In this document: piece after piece, positions 1-8,173 of the stretch
Position numbering within the stretch: the stretch's first letter is position 1
Layout of the letters: each line of letters begins with the position of its first letter
Assembly: GCA_945881885.1 (NCBI GenBank)
Contig: CAMCVI010000008.1
Location: 28,071-92,070 of the forward strand
From: Chryseobacterium gleum
Lineage (GTDB): Bacteria > Bacteroidota > Bacteroidia > Flavobacteriales > Flavobacteriaceae
DNA: 64,000 bases
Reading direction: 5' to 3'
Notes under the pieces: generated by a model
What the model was told of the DNA's origin: nothing
Database searches by the model: none
The model's input: the letters and a program-made list of their open reading frames with translations, nothing else
Made by a program: the position numbers and the translations under genes

Positions 1-679
1 TATTTTGGTTTAGACTTATAATAATTTGATCAATTTGAGAAATAATTATCTTATTGGTAGCTAATTTTTCTTCTAAATTGTATTGTTGAATTTTTTGAAG
101 TTTAATAAAATATTCCGACTGTTGTAAATAATTTAATATAGGATCTATTAAGTCTTTTTTCTGAAATGCAGTAGCGGTTTTAATGTTTATACTGTGTAAA
201 TAATAGTTTTTACTCGTGGTTTGATCTTGAAGAATTTTTTCAATGTCTCCATCCTCAGCCAATAGTTTTATAAAATCAAAATTATTTTTATATTCTTCCG
301 CGTTGATAAAATCATAAATCCCATTTACGGGTTGAATTTCGATAGAAATAAAATCTTTAATGTTTTTAATTCCAATTTTAGTAAAAAAAGCCTCGTCTTT
401 TTCTTTTAATTTTAAAGTAATTAAATCAATTTTATCATATAAATACTCGTTACTACCAAAATTAGGAATCACCACAATATCATTTGTATAGTTAGGTTCT
501 TTATCTAAATAAAAACCTAAACCGGCTCCAATAATTAATAAAACAAATACAATTAAAAATTTCTTTTGTATAAAAAATAACAAATCGAAACATCTGTTTA
601 CCGCTTTTTGAAACCCTTTTGAAATGCTTTTTCCAATTTGGCTTAAATCAATTTCCTGCTCTTGAGAATTTGTACTCAT
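1..679 (-). CDS. Partial single-pass membrane protein, 3' end outside window
   Basis: A minus-strand frame starts at the ATG at 677-679 and stays open to the window edge, so the first 226 residues are visible. About 40 hydrophilic residues come first, then one clear membrane segment (roughly residues 41-58, rich in I, L, V, F and G). A long Lys/Glu/Ile-rich part follows that would lie outside the membrane if the N-terminus is cytoplasmic. This resembles chain-length-determinant (Wzz-like) proteins only in general layout, and I do not recognise the family. It begins 4 bp after the stop of the DUF6909-like gene, so the two are probably co-transcribed. Confidence 0.7.
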   Translation of the reverse strand, partial: MSTNSQEQEIDLSQIGKSISKGFQKAVNRCFDLLFFIQKKFLIVFVLLIIGAGLGFYLDKEPNYTNDIVVIPNFGSNEYLYDKIDLITLKLKEKDEAFFTKIGIKNIKDFISIEIQPVNGIYDFINAEEYKNNFDFIKLLAEDGDIEKILQDQTTSKNYYLHSINIKTATAFQKKDLIDPILNYLQQSEYFIKLQKIQQYNLEEKLATNKIIISQIDQIIISLNQN

Positions 680-683
680 TTTC

Positions 684-2369
684 TTAGTTTACGTTAAAAA
701 TTTGTTCTAATATTTTTATGGTAATTAAATATGTTGGTTTTACGCCAGTGGTTCCTAAACCTCCAGAAGCTAATGTGCTTCCTGTTTCTAAAGGATTGTC
801 TGATGCGTAATACGCATATCTTACTTTTACATTTGTGTTGATACTTTTTCTAATTCTTGAAGCAGATTGAATGGCTTTTTGATAATACGAACCTTCCATT
901 TCCAAACCAATGGCCTCCCAAGTGGATTCGTGGAAAAATTTTAGTAAATCTCTATTTTGTAATGACGTTCCTAAAACTGTTATCATAGGTCCTGAAAAAA
1001 CAGGTATTCCATTTCCTTCGAACATTTCTTTTGTCAATTCATTTTCGAAGTGGTAATTATCTGCTGTGCCTTCATTTACGTGTGCGTTAGGAATCATAAT
1101 GTCGCCTTTGCCGCCTTCTAAAATTCCGGCTTTACCCATTATAGAAACCGATTCAACATTCAGTAAGGTCTTAGTTTTGTCTACTTTGTATGGTTTTAAA
1201 AGCTCATCAATGGTTTCGTACGCTTGTTCGCCAAAAGCATAATCCATAACAATAAGAACAGGTTTGTCTTTTGTAGTAACTGAAGGAAATGCTGTTTTTT
1301 TCCAATCGAATTTTGCGGTATCAAAAATTTGTACGTCAATATTGGTTCCTGAAGTGTCTGGTAATGAAATCATGCCATTTTGTAAAGCCACATCCTCTAC
1401 TTTTTTTCGTAAGTCTTTGTGTGCCGAAGAACTTAAATCTTCATAAATTTGAAATGCTTCTTTTCCTTTGTATTTTGTCGCCAAAACTGCAGGTGCAAAA
1501 ATCGAGTTCATAACGCTGTGCATATTTGCACTAATCACATGAATGGGTCTTTCTAATAAATTGTTTTTACTAAGCGTTTCTTTGATGTTGTTGGCCCAAA
1601 TTTCTCCGTAAATATGATGTCCTAATCGTTCTCTTAATATCGGACTAAAAGTAATGGTGCGTTTGTTATTATCTACAATTTCTTCAATTGCAATTTTTCC
1701 TAACCAATATACAATTTGTAAAAAACGTTCCGGCGCCTCTGTTGTAGCAAAACTTTCATAAATGTCTTGAACTTCTGCAAAGGTTCTTCCCAATACATTA
1801 GCCGCGTGCGACATCGCAATTTCTCTATCTACTGGTGTTAATTTTTTAGTTTGAAGTGCAAATTGTGCAAGTTTTTCCCAATCGCGAGATACCAAACCTT
1901 CATCGTCAATTAACACTCTATCTTTAATTTTATGTGATTCGATGAAAATAAACGTTAAATGCGTTAAAATATCGTAAATATCTGAACGGCCACGGGTAAT
2001 TTCAATATTCATTTGCTCGTCATCTATACGATAACAATTTCTTCTTCTTTTTGGCGGAACAATGGCTTTAAAGTGTGAATTCGCATAGCCTTCATCCGAA
2101 GTTAAATTAATATAACGACACTGCTCGATTCCTACTGGTAAACGCTCAATGACGTATAATAATCCGTTTAACTCAACTTTTTCTTCTGCTATAGAACCAT
2201 AAATTTCTGGTCGTAAAGATAATAAAGCTTCACGTAAGGTTTCGCCTGAAACACCCATTGGTTTGTAAAAACCTCTGTTGAATAAGTGTCGCATAGTAAT
2301 GTACAATCGTTCGATAGCTGCCGACGATTCTTGCGCCCGAGAGCGCGAAATGTTTTTAATGTCTCTCAT
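684..2369 (-). CDS. DUF6909-like protein with a nucleoside-phosphorylase-like C-terminus
   Basis: 561 residues, with no signal peptide or membrane segment. I recognise it as a conserved Bacteroidota protein of unknown function, probably the family called DUF6909. The N-terminal half is rich in charged residues and has no motif I know. In the C-terminal half, Gly-rich stretches (GILEGGKGDIMIP; FSGPMITVLGTS) precede GLEMEGSYY at about residues 488-496. The latter resembles the MEG(A/S) signature by which MTA/SAH nucleosidases and AMP nucleosidases bind ribose. The link to the phosphorylase fold is my inference. A -7 box lies 22 bp upstream, and the membrane protein gene at the window edge follows it closely. 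Confidence 0.6.
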   Translation of the reverse strand: MRDIKNISRSRAQESSAAIERLYITMRHLFNRGFYKPMGVSGETLREALLSLRPEIYGSIAEEKVELNGLLYVIERLPVGIEQCRYINLTSDEGYANSHFKAIVPPKRRRNCYRIDDEQMNIEITRGRSDIYDILTHLTFIFIESHKIKDRVLIDDEGLVSRDWEKLAQFALQTKKLTPVDREIAMSHAANVLGRTFAEVQDIYESFATTEAPERFLQIVYWLGKIAIEEIVDNNKRTITFSPILRERLGHHIYGEIWANNIKETLSKNNLLERPIHVISANMHSVMNSIFAPAVLATKYKGKEAFQIYEDLSSSAHKDLRKKVEDVALQNGMISLPDTSGTNIDVQIFDTAKFDWKKTAFPSVTTKDKPVLIVMDYAFGEQAYETIDELLKPYKVDKTKTLLNVESVSIMGKAGILEGGKGDIMIPNAHVNEGTADNYHFENELTKEMFEGNGIPVFSGPMITVLGTSLQNRDLLKFFHESTWEAIGLEMEGSYYQKAIQSASRIRKSINTNVKVRYAYYASDNPLETGSTLASGGLGTTGVKPTYLITIKILEQIFNVN

Positions 2370-2390
2370 TAATTTCTATTATATCACCTA

Positions 2391-2398
2391 CAAAGGTA
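2391..2398 (-). promoter_or_regulatory. -7 promoter box of the DUF6909-like gene
   Basis: TACCTTTG on the minus strand matches the Bacteroidota -7 consensus TAnnTTTG and ends 22 bp before the ATG at 2369. No TTG lies at the expected -33 distance, so this is a half-supported promoter. Confidence 0.4.
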
Positions 2399-2463
2399 AT
2401 AAATTTATTCTTTAGTCCGGTTTCGTTCGCTTTTTGTGTATAGAAAGTTAATAAATTCTTCAT

Positions 2464-3948
2464 TTACATCGTTAAAAAATCTGCAATTTTTCTATCGTTG
2501 CTTAATCTGGGTAATTTGTTTTGTCCGCCTAATTTTCCGATAGATTTCATGTACTCTTGAAAACCGTTTTTTGCCACTTTCGTAATTACTATGGTTCGCA
2601 ACACTTTGCCTTTTATCAAATCGTCGTAATACACATTTTGTTGGCGCATTGTTGTATCAATTTTTAATGCAAAAGCTTCTAAATCTTCTGGCTCCGAATC
2701 AAATTCTATGAACCATTCGTGATAAGGCAAACCGCATTTTGGATTAATTTGTGGGGCGACAGTAAACTCATTTACACTTATATTTGTTCCTAAAATAGCA
2801 ATTTGAAGGGCGTTTTCCACTTCTTTTCCAATCACATGTTCGCCAAAAGCAGAGATGTAATGTTTGATTCTTCCTGTAACAATAATTCTATACGGTTTTG
2901 TAGAGGTAAACGCAATTGTATCGCCAATATTGTATGCCCAAAGTCCGGCGTTGGTAGAAATAATCAAAACATAATTTACGCCAATTTCTACTTCGCTAAT
3001 TGTCAGTCGTTTAGGGTTTTCGGTGAAAAAATCATCTACTTTTATAAATTCATAAAAAATTCCCGAATTCAGTAGTAATAACATTCCTTTTTCAGTCTGC
3101 GAATCTTGATACGCAAAAAACCCTTCCGAAGCAGGAAATAATTCAATCGAATCTACTTTTCTGCCAACTAATTGTTCAAATTTGGCTCGATAAGGTTCAT
3201 AATTCACGCCGCCATAAATAAATAAATTGAAATTTTTAAACAAATCGCCAACAGGCAAATTCGACTTTGTTTTTAACTTTTCAAAATACATTTGTACCCA
3301 ACTCGGAATACCTGAAATCACCGTCATGTTTTGATGCAGCGTTTCCTCAACAATCTTATCTACTTTAGTTTCCCAATCTTCAATACAATTGGTTTTCCAA
3401 CTTGGTAATCGGTTTTTTTGTAAATATTTGGGAACATAATGCGCAACAATTCCTGAAAGTCTGCCTAATTTGATTCCGTTTTTTTCTTCCATTTCTGGAC
3501 TTCCTTGTAAAAAAATCATTTTTCCGTCAACAAAATCGGATTTTCCTGTTTCATGAATGTAACTTAAAATGGCATTTTTAGCTGCTTGAATATGAAAAGG
3601 CATCGATTCTGATGTCAGCGGAATATATTTAGCGCCCGATGTAGTTCCAGATGTTTTAGCAAAATATAACGGTTTTCCGATCCATAAAATATCCGATTCG
3701 CCAGCTACAACTTTATCAATGTACGACTTCAATTGTTCGTAATCTCGAACTGGAACTTGTTTGGCAAAATCTTCAAATGATTTAATATTTGAAAAATCAT
3801 GATCTTTTCCAAATTGCGTGTTTTTCGCTTGACTTAATAAAGATTGAAAGACCTTTTGTTGAGTAGCAACAGGAGAATTTGCCCATTTTTGAGTTTGTAA
3901 GTGCGAGTATTTGGCAAGTATTTTAGCTGCAAATGCTTTTATTGACAT
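2464..3948 (-). CDS. GH3-family acyl-adenylate-forming protein
   Basis: 494 residues, the usual length of bacterial GH3 (auxin-responsive promoter family) proteins. These belong to the ANL adenylating superfamily; the plant members conjugate amino acids to acyl acids, while the bacterial substrate is unknown. The ATP-binding loop TSGTTSGAKYIPLT is at about residues 99-112, followed by the GH3-typical FPASEGFFAYQ near 275 and the NIGD element of the hinge region. It lies 11 bp downstream of the small membrane protein gene on the same strand, so it probably shares the promoter at 4456-4485. A cytoplasmic enzyme is expected. The family is confident; the reaction is not. Confidence 0.88.
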   Translation of the reverse strand: MSIKAFAAKILAKYSHLQTQKWANSPVATQQKVFQSLLSQAKNTQFGKDHDFSNIKSFEDFAKQVPVRDYEQLKSYIDKVVAGESDILWIGKPLYFAKTSGTTSGAKYIPLTSESMPFHIQAAKNAILSYIHETGKSDFVDGKMIFLQGSPEMEEKNGIKLGRLSGIVAHYVPKYLQKNRLPSWKTNCIEDWETKVDKIVEETLHQNMTVISGIPSWVQMYFEKLKTKSNLPVGDLFKNFNLFIYGGVNYEPYRAKFEQLVGRKVDSIELFPASEGFFAYQDSQTEKGMLLLLNSGIFYEFIKVDDFFTENPKRLTISEVEIGVNYVLIISTNAGLWAYNIGDTIAFTSTKPYRIIVTGRIKHYISAFGEHVIGKEVENALQIAILGTNISVNEFTVAPQINPKCGLPYHEWFIEFDSEPEDLEAFALKIDTTMRQQNVYYDDLIKGKVLRTIVITKVAKNGFQEYMKSIGKLGGQNKLPRLSNDRKIADFLTM

Positions 3949-3959
3949 AATAGTCGGAT

Positions 3960-4439
3960 TTATTTTTTAGCTTTTTTTGGAGTAAGTTTTTGTACTTCAT
4001 TTCTAAGTCGCAACTCTTTTTCTGAAACTTTTACATCAACTTTTTCTGTTGCGTTTGCTGCCACTTTAATGGAATCTTTGTTTAATTTGGCATATTCTAA
4101 ATCGCCATTTAAAACAGATTTAACAGATTGAATATAAGCGTTATTCGCTTTTGTGACCTTCAATAACGAATCTGATTTTATGGTCAAAGCCGCAGCTTGT
4201 TTTTTTAATTGTGTAGAGGCATAACCCGGAATATATTCACGTAAAGGTGTAAAAGCAATAATAACCGTGGTGACAAAAACAATTAAAATAGCGCTTAAAG
4301 AAGACGCTACAAATACATTCATTAAGGTAAGTTTTAATGAAAATGATTCTTCCAAAGTGTCTTCATTATAAATAATGAGACGTCTTTTGCTTACTAATTT
4401 TTGTTTTAGTGCCTGAAATTTTAACCTTTTTTGAGACAT
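3960..4439 (-). CDS. Small single-pass membrane protein with coiled coil
   Basis: 159 residues from the ATG at 4437-4439 (MSQKRLKF). A longer frame reaches 4469, but its extra codons overlap a near-perfect promoter, so I use the downstream ATG. A basic N-terminus of about 50 residues is followed by one membrane segment (ASSLSAILIVFVTTVIIAF) and a Lys-rich, probably helical tail ending KKAKK. The layout is like the N-terminal membrane part of Bacteroidota M23 (LytM) peptidases, but no peptidase domain follows. It could be a cell-envelope scaffold. No function is assigned. Next downstream, 11 bp away, is the GH3 gene. Confidence 0.7.
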   Translation of the reverse strand: MSQKRLKFQALKQKLVSKRRLIIYNEDTLEESFSLKLTLMNVFVASSLSAILIVFVTTVIIAFTPLREYIPGYASTQLKKQAAALTIKSDSLLKVTKANNAYIQSVKSVLNGDLEYAKLNKDSIKVAANATEKVDVKVSEKELRLRNEVQKLTPKKAKK

Positions 4440-4455
4440 ATCTCTTGATTTTATA

Positions 4456-4485
4456 CAAATATAATACAATTAGCCAATTTGTCAA
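4456..4485 (-). promoter_or_regulatory. Bacteroidota sigma-A-type promoter
   Basis: On the minus strand, TTG (4483-4485), exactly 19 nt, then TATATTTG (4456-4463): the full TTG-N19-TAnnTTTG consensus. Transcription should start near 4450, about 10 nt before the ATG at 4439. This fixes the start of the membrane protein and implies a very short leader. Confidence 0.75.
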
Positions 4486-4521
4486 TTAGTAAATGCGCCG
4501 ATAAAAAAAGAATAATCTTAT

Positions 4522-4549
4522 TTGTGTTTTAATTTTTTATGTACCTTTG
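4522..4549 (+). promoter_or_regulatory. Promoter of tatA
   Basis: TTG (4522-4524), 17 nt, then TACCTTTG (4542-4549), ending 25 bp before the tatA ATG at 4575. The spacing is 2 nt short of consensus. The in-frame ATG at 4539 overlaps the -7 box and therefore cannot be the tatA start. Confidence 0.6.
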
Positions 4550-4574
4550 TAGTGTAAATTTAAAATTTAAAAAC

Positions 4575-4778
4575 ATGAATTCTTTATATATAACTTTAGG
4601 AGCGATTGGAGGAACAGAATGGATTATAATTATAGCCGTTGTTGTTTTATTTTTTGGAGGTAAAAAAATTCCTGAATTAATGAAAGGCCTTGGTGGAGGC
4701 ATCAAGGAATTTAAAAAAGCTGCTAAAGGTGAAGATGAAGCGCCAGTAGCTAAAAAAGAAGAAGAAACAAAAGAGTAA
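4575..4778 (+). CDS. tatA: Sec-independent translocase subunit TatA/E
   Basis: 67 residues from the ATG at 4575. TatA forms the membrane channel component of the twin-arginine system, which exports folded proteins. Visible features are one N-terminal membrane helix ([12 protein letters not shown]), the FGGKKIPEL hinge that starts the amphipathic helix ([15 protein letters not shown]), and a charged Glu/Lys tail. All are typical of TatA/TatE. TatC is not in this window. The gene stands alone between its own promoter and a strong terminator at 4803-4846. A further in-frame ATG at 4539 was rejected because it overlaps the promoter. Confidence 0.93.
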   Translation: MNSLYITLGAIGGTEWIIIIAVVVLFFGGKKIPELMKGLGGGIKEFKKAAKGEDEAPVAKKEEETKE

Positions 4779-4802
4779 CTCTTTTAAAATTCCAATAAAA
4801 AA

Positions 4803-4846
4803 AATTCCAAATTCCAAGTTTTTAAATTTGGAATTTGGAATTTTTT
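4803..4846. terminator. Terminator between convergent tatA and tex
   Basis: AATTCCAAATTCCAA (4803-4817) pairs perfectly with TTGGAATTTGGAATT (4828-4842) around a 10-nt loop, followed by T6. A-rich flanks on the other side make it usable from both strands. The same sequence recurs at 16998-17039, where it is not between convergent genes. Confidence 0.75.
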
Positions 4847-4851
4847 GTTAT

Positions 4852-6984
4852 TTATATTACCATCGTCAATTGTATTCTTTTTCTAGCCTCATCTACCTCA
4901 ACGACTTTTACTTGCACGTGTTGGTGTAGTTTTACGACTTCATTTACATCGGAAACAAAACCTGCTTTTAATTGAGAAATATGCACCAAACCGCTTTCTT
5001 TCGTTCCGATATCCACAAAACATCCAAAAGCGGTAATGTTATTTACTATTCCGGGTAAAATCATCCCGGTTTTTAAATCTTTTATCGTACGAACATTTGG
5101 GTCAAATTCAAAAACTTTAGCTGCTTTTCTTGGATCTAAACCGGGTTTTTCTAACTCTTTTAAAGCGTCTTTTAGTGTTAAAATTCCAATTTCAGATGTA
5201 ATATAATTTTCTGGTTGGATTTGTGCTATTTTTTCTTTGTTGGCAATCAAATCTGTTGTTTTAACACCTAAATCCTTAGCCATTTTTTCAACAATCGCAT
5301 ACGCTTCTGGGTGAACTGCCGAATTATCTAACGGGTTTTTTCCGTCTTTAATTCTGATAAAAGCTGCGGCTTGTTGGTACGCTTTTTCGCCCAAACGCGG
5401 CACTTTTTTTAGTTGTTTTCTGTCTTCAAAAGGGCCGTTTTCAGTGCGAAATGCCACAATGTTTTCCGCCATTTTTTCACCAATTCCAGAAACGTAACTC
5501 AACAACGATTTACTAGCTGTATTTACGTTAATGCCAACCGCGTTTACACAACTCATTACCACCGCATCTAATTGTTCTTTTAATTTATTTTGATCTACAT
5601 CGTGCTGGTATTGCCCAACTCCAATGGATTTTGGATCTATTTTTACCAATTCCGCCAACGGATCTGAAAGTCGTCTTCCAATAGAAACCGAACCTCGAAC
5701 CGTTACATCGTAGTTTGGAAATTCATCTCGCGCAATTTTACTCGCCGAATACACCGATGCGCCTGCTTCTGAAACTACAAAAACCTGAATAAGTTTATCA
5801 AAAGCAATTTTTTTAATAAAAAATTCTGTCTCACGTGATGCTGTTCCGTTACCAATAGAAATCGCTTCAATATTGTAAGCATTAACCATAGAACGGATTT
5901 TTTTCATCGCCATAGCGCTATCGTTTTGTGGTGCGTGCGGATAAACGGTTTCGTTGTTTAGTAAATCGCCTTTTTCATCCAAACAAACCAATTTGCAACC
6001 ACTTTTATAACCTGGATCGATTGCCAAAATACGTTTTTCGCCTAATGGTGGCGCCAATAACAACTGTCGTAAATTTTCTGCAAAAACATCAATAGCTTTT
6101 ATATCGGCTTTGGTTTTGGCTTCTTGTAAAGTTTCGTTTGAAATGGCGGGCTCTAATAATCTTTTATAACTGTCTTTAATGGCTTTTTCAATTTGTTCGC
6201 CGCTTTCGTTATTGGTTTTGATTAAATTATCTTCCATAAAACGAATTACTTCGTCTTTATCTTCCTCGTTTAAACCTACGTTCAATTTTATAAAACCTTC
6301 GGCTTCTGCTCGCAACATCGCTAATAATCTGTGTGATGGGGCTTTAGTAATGTTTTCAGACCAATCAAAATATTGATTAAATTTTTGAGCCGCTTCATCG
6401 TCTTTTTTGGTTTTTACTACTTTAGTGGTAATTTCAGCTTTGAGCTGAAAGGTTCTTCGTAAAGATTTGCGAATGAAAATATTTTCGTTTATCCATTCAG
6501 CAATAATATCTCGAGCGCCTTGAAGGGCTTCGTCTTCATTTGTAACTTTTTCGTTTAAATATTTCGATGCCAAAAACTCAATGTCATCATTTCGTTGAGA
6601 CATAATTATTTTTGCTAATGGCTCCAATCTGTTTTCACGCGCGGTGTCTGCTTTGGTTTTTTTCTTCTTTTTATACGGTAAATAGAAATCTTCTATTTCT
6701 TGTAAATCAAAACTAGCATCAATTTTAGATTTCAATTCCGGCGAAAGTGCGTTTTGCTCTTCAATAGATTTTAAAATACTTTCTTTTCGTTTTACAATTT
6801 CAATAAATTGCTTGTTTAATTTAGCAATTTGCTCAATTTGAACCTCGTCTAAATTTCCTGTTTGATCTTTTCGATAACGAGAAATAAACGGAATCGTGCA
6901 ATCTTCCGAAAGTAATTGTATGGTAACTTCAACGCTTTTTATAGCAATATTAGTTTGATTTTGTATGAATTGGATTGTGGTCAT
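4852..6984 (-). CDS. tex: Tex-family RNA-binding transcriptional accessory protein
   Basis: 710 residues, close to typical Tex length. Tex proteins bind nucleic acid and affect transcription. Domains in order: an N-terminal helical Tex region; a YqgF/RNase H-like domain beginning EKRILAIDPGYKSG near residue 320; helix-hairpin-helix motifs around 495-545 (VSGIGEKMAENIVAFR, VPRLGEKAYQQAAAF); and a C-terminal S1 RNA-binding domain (GIVNNITAFGCFVDIG, about 640-708). All the hallmark blocks are intact. It is convergent with tatA and lies downstream of rpiB on the same strand, separated from it by a small hairpin. Confidence 0.95.
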   Translation of the reverse strand: MTTIQFIQNQTNIAIKSVEVTIQLLSEDCTIPFISRYRKDQTGNLDEVQIEQIAKLNKQFIEIVKRKESILKSIEEQNALSPELKSKIDASFDLQEIEDFYLPYKKKKKTKADTARENRLEPLAKIIMSQRNDDIEFLASKYLNEKVTNEDEALQGARDIIAEWINENIFIRKSLRRTFQLKAEITTKVVKTKKDDEAAQKFNQYFDWSENITKAPSHRLLAMLRAEAEGFIKLNVGLNEEDKDEVIRFMEDNLIKTNNESGEQIEKAIKDSYKRLLEPAISNETLQEAKTKADIKAIDVFAENLRQLLLAPPLGEKRILAIDPGYKSGCKLVCLDEKGDLLNNETVYPHAPQNDSAMAMKKIRSMVNAYNIEAISIGNGTASRETEFFIKKIAFDKLIQVFVVSEAGASVYSASKIARDEFPNYDVTVRGSVSIGRRLSDPLAELVKIDPKSIGVGQYQHDVDQNKLKEQLDAVVMSCVNAVGINVNTASKSLLSYVSGIGEKMAENIVAFRTENGPFEDRKQLKKVPRLGEKAYQQAAAFIRIKDGKNPLDNSAVHPEAYAIVEKMAKDLGVKTTDLIANKEKIAQIQPENYITSEIGILTLKDALKELEKPGLDPRKAAKVFEFDPNVRTIKDLKTGMILPGIVNNITAFGCFVDIGTKESGLVHISQLKAGFVSDVNEVVKLHQHVQVKVVEVDEARKRIQLTMVI

Positions 6985-7008
6985 TATGAAAATTTAGTAT
7001 AAAATATA

Positions 7009-7032
7009 AATTCCGCCACTGCTGACGGAATT
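7009..7032 (-). terminator. Weak hairpin after rpiB
   Basis: AATTCCG (7009-7015) pairs with CGGAATT (7026-7032) around a 10-nt loop. Read on the minus strand, it lies just past the rpiB stop and is followed by an AT-rich run. This is a plausible but weak terminator before tex. Confidence 0.45.
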
Positions 7033-7056
7033 CCTAAAAGTAATGTTTAAAAAATA

Positions 7057-7488
7057 TTATTTACAAGCGATTTTATTTACTCTGTTTGCATGTCTTCCGC
7101 CTTCAAAATCGGTGTTTAAAAATGTAGCTACCATTTCCACTGCTTGTTGGATAGATGTATAACGCGCAGGAATAGAAATTATATTCGCATCATTATGCTG
7201 ACGGGCTAATTCCGCAATTTCTTTAGTCCAACATAAGGCGGCACGAATATCTTGGTGTTTGTTTGCCGACATCGCAATTCCGTTTCCAGAACCACAAATT
7301 ACAATTCCAAAATTGGATTTTTTACTTGCAACATCATTCGCCACAGCATGACCAAAATCTGGATAGTCTACACTTTCAAAATTATTTGTTCCATGGTTAA
7401 TAACTACATGTCCGTTAGACTCTAAGTAGTCAACTATTGCTGTTTTATAATCTGGACCCGCGTGGTCATTGCCAATTGAGATTGTCAT
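7057..7488 (-). CDS. rpiB: Ribose-5-phosphate isomerase B
   Basis: 143 residues, the normal RpiB length. It interconverts ribose 5-phosphate and ribulose 5-phosphate in the non-oxidative pentose phosphate pathway. Motifs: GNDHAG at residues 6-11 (substrate-binding Asp8-His9); ICGSGNGIAMSANK at 64-77 with the catalytic Cys65; and NIISIPAR plus the C-terminal GGRHANRVNKI loop. A TATTTTTG box on the minus strand at 7520-7527 may be its promoter. Its 5' end faces the large AT-rich gap shared with the divergent rnr. Confidence 0.96.
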   Translation of the reverse strand: MTISIGNDHAGPDYKTAIVDYLESNGHVVINHGTNNFESVDYPDFGHAVANDVASKKSNFGIVICGSGNGIAMSANKHQDIRAALCWTKEIAELARQHNDANIISIPARYTSIQQAVEMVATFLNTDFEGGRHANRVNKIACK

Positions 7489-8173
7489 AATTGTGTATTG
7501 AGTTGTTAATATCGTTTTACAAAAATAATCAATATGTAGCGTTTCGTAAAGTAAATTTGTATTTATTATTGTTTCCCTTTTGCTATGTAATTAATGCAAA
7601 AAACACTAATGTTAATAAAATAATGTAATTGATTGATAATCAGTTAATGTTAATTTAACATTAAGTGTTGATAACTAAAGATAGAAAATAAGAAGTTTTT
7701 TATAGTTGTATTTATAAAATTTGTAATGCAAAACGTGAAATTAAAATCCTAATTAAGTTGTTACAGTTTATTGTTTTTTTATGAATAGTTTTTTAAAGGT
7801 TATCAACAAAAAAGCAAAACTTAGTTATGTACAAAAAACTATTAGATTTAGATTTTAACAGGTGTTGATAATATTTAAAAATAAAATTTAAGAGTATTGA
7901 AAAAGAATACTTTACAATATATTTACATTGTTTATTACTTTGTATAACTATCTATAAATTTAAAAAACTATATTTAAAAATAATATTGTACTACATATTA
8001 ACAAGCTATAATAACCATCATCAATTTAAATTTAATTAAAATCTTTTTTTGTTGTTTTTAATATATGTTGAAAACTTTTAAGTTTTAGAAAATTAAAATT
8101 TTATTAAATCTTACTACTTAATTCCGTTTTCTGATTTCTTCTTTGTACTTTTAATGCATATTAAGAATGATAT
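7489..8173. other. Candidate chromosome replication origin (oriC)
   Basis: This 685-bp gap between divergent rpiB and rnr has no credible gene and is extremely AT-rich, above all at about 7870-8110. It contains TGTTGATAA at 7666-7674, TTATCAACA at 7800-7808 and TGTTGATAA at 7863-7871. These are three exact copies (both orientations) of one nonamer that differs at one position from the E. coli DnaA box TTATCCACA. TTATGTACA at 7825-7833 is a weaker fourth. Genes to the left run mostly leftward and those to the right mostly rightward, as expected around an origin. parS-like sites lie 13-15 kb away. The origin role is inferred; dnaA itself is not here. Confidence 0.55.

Noticed and set aside
2356..2463. 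35-codon minus-strand reading frame starting right after the GH3 stop
   Set aside because: It overlaps the start of the DUF6909-like gene and contains that gene's -7 box; there is no independent evidence of coding. It could still be a small gene.
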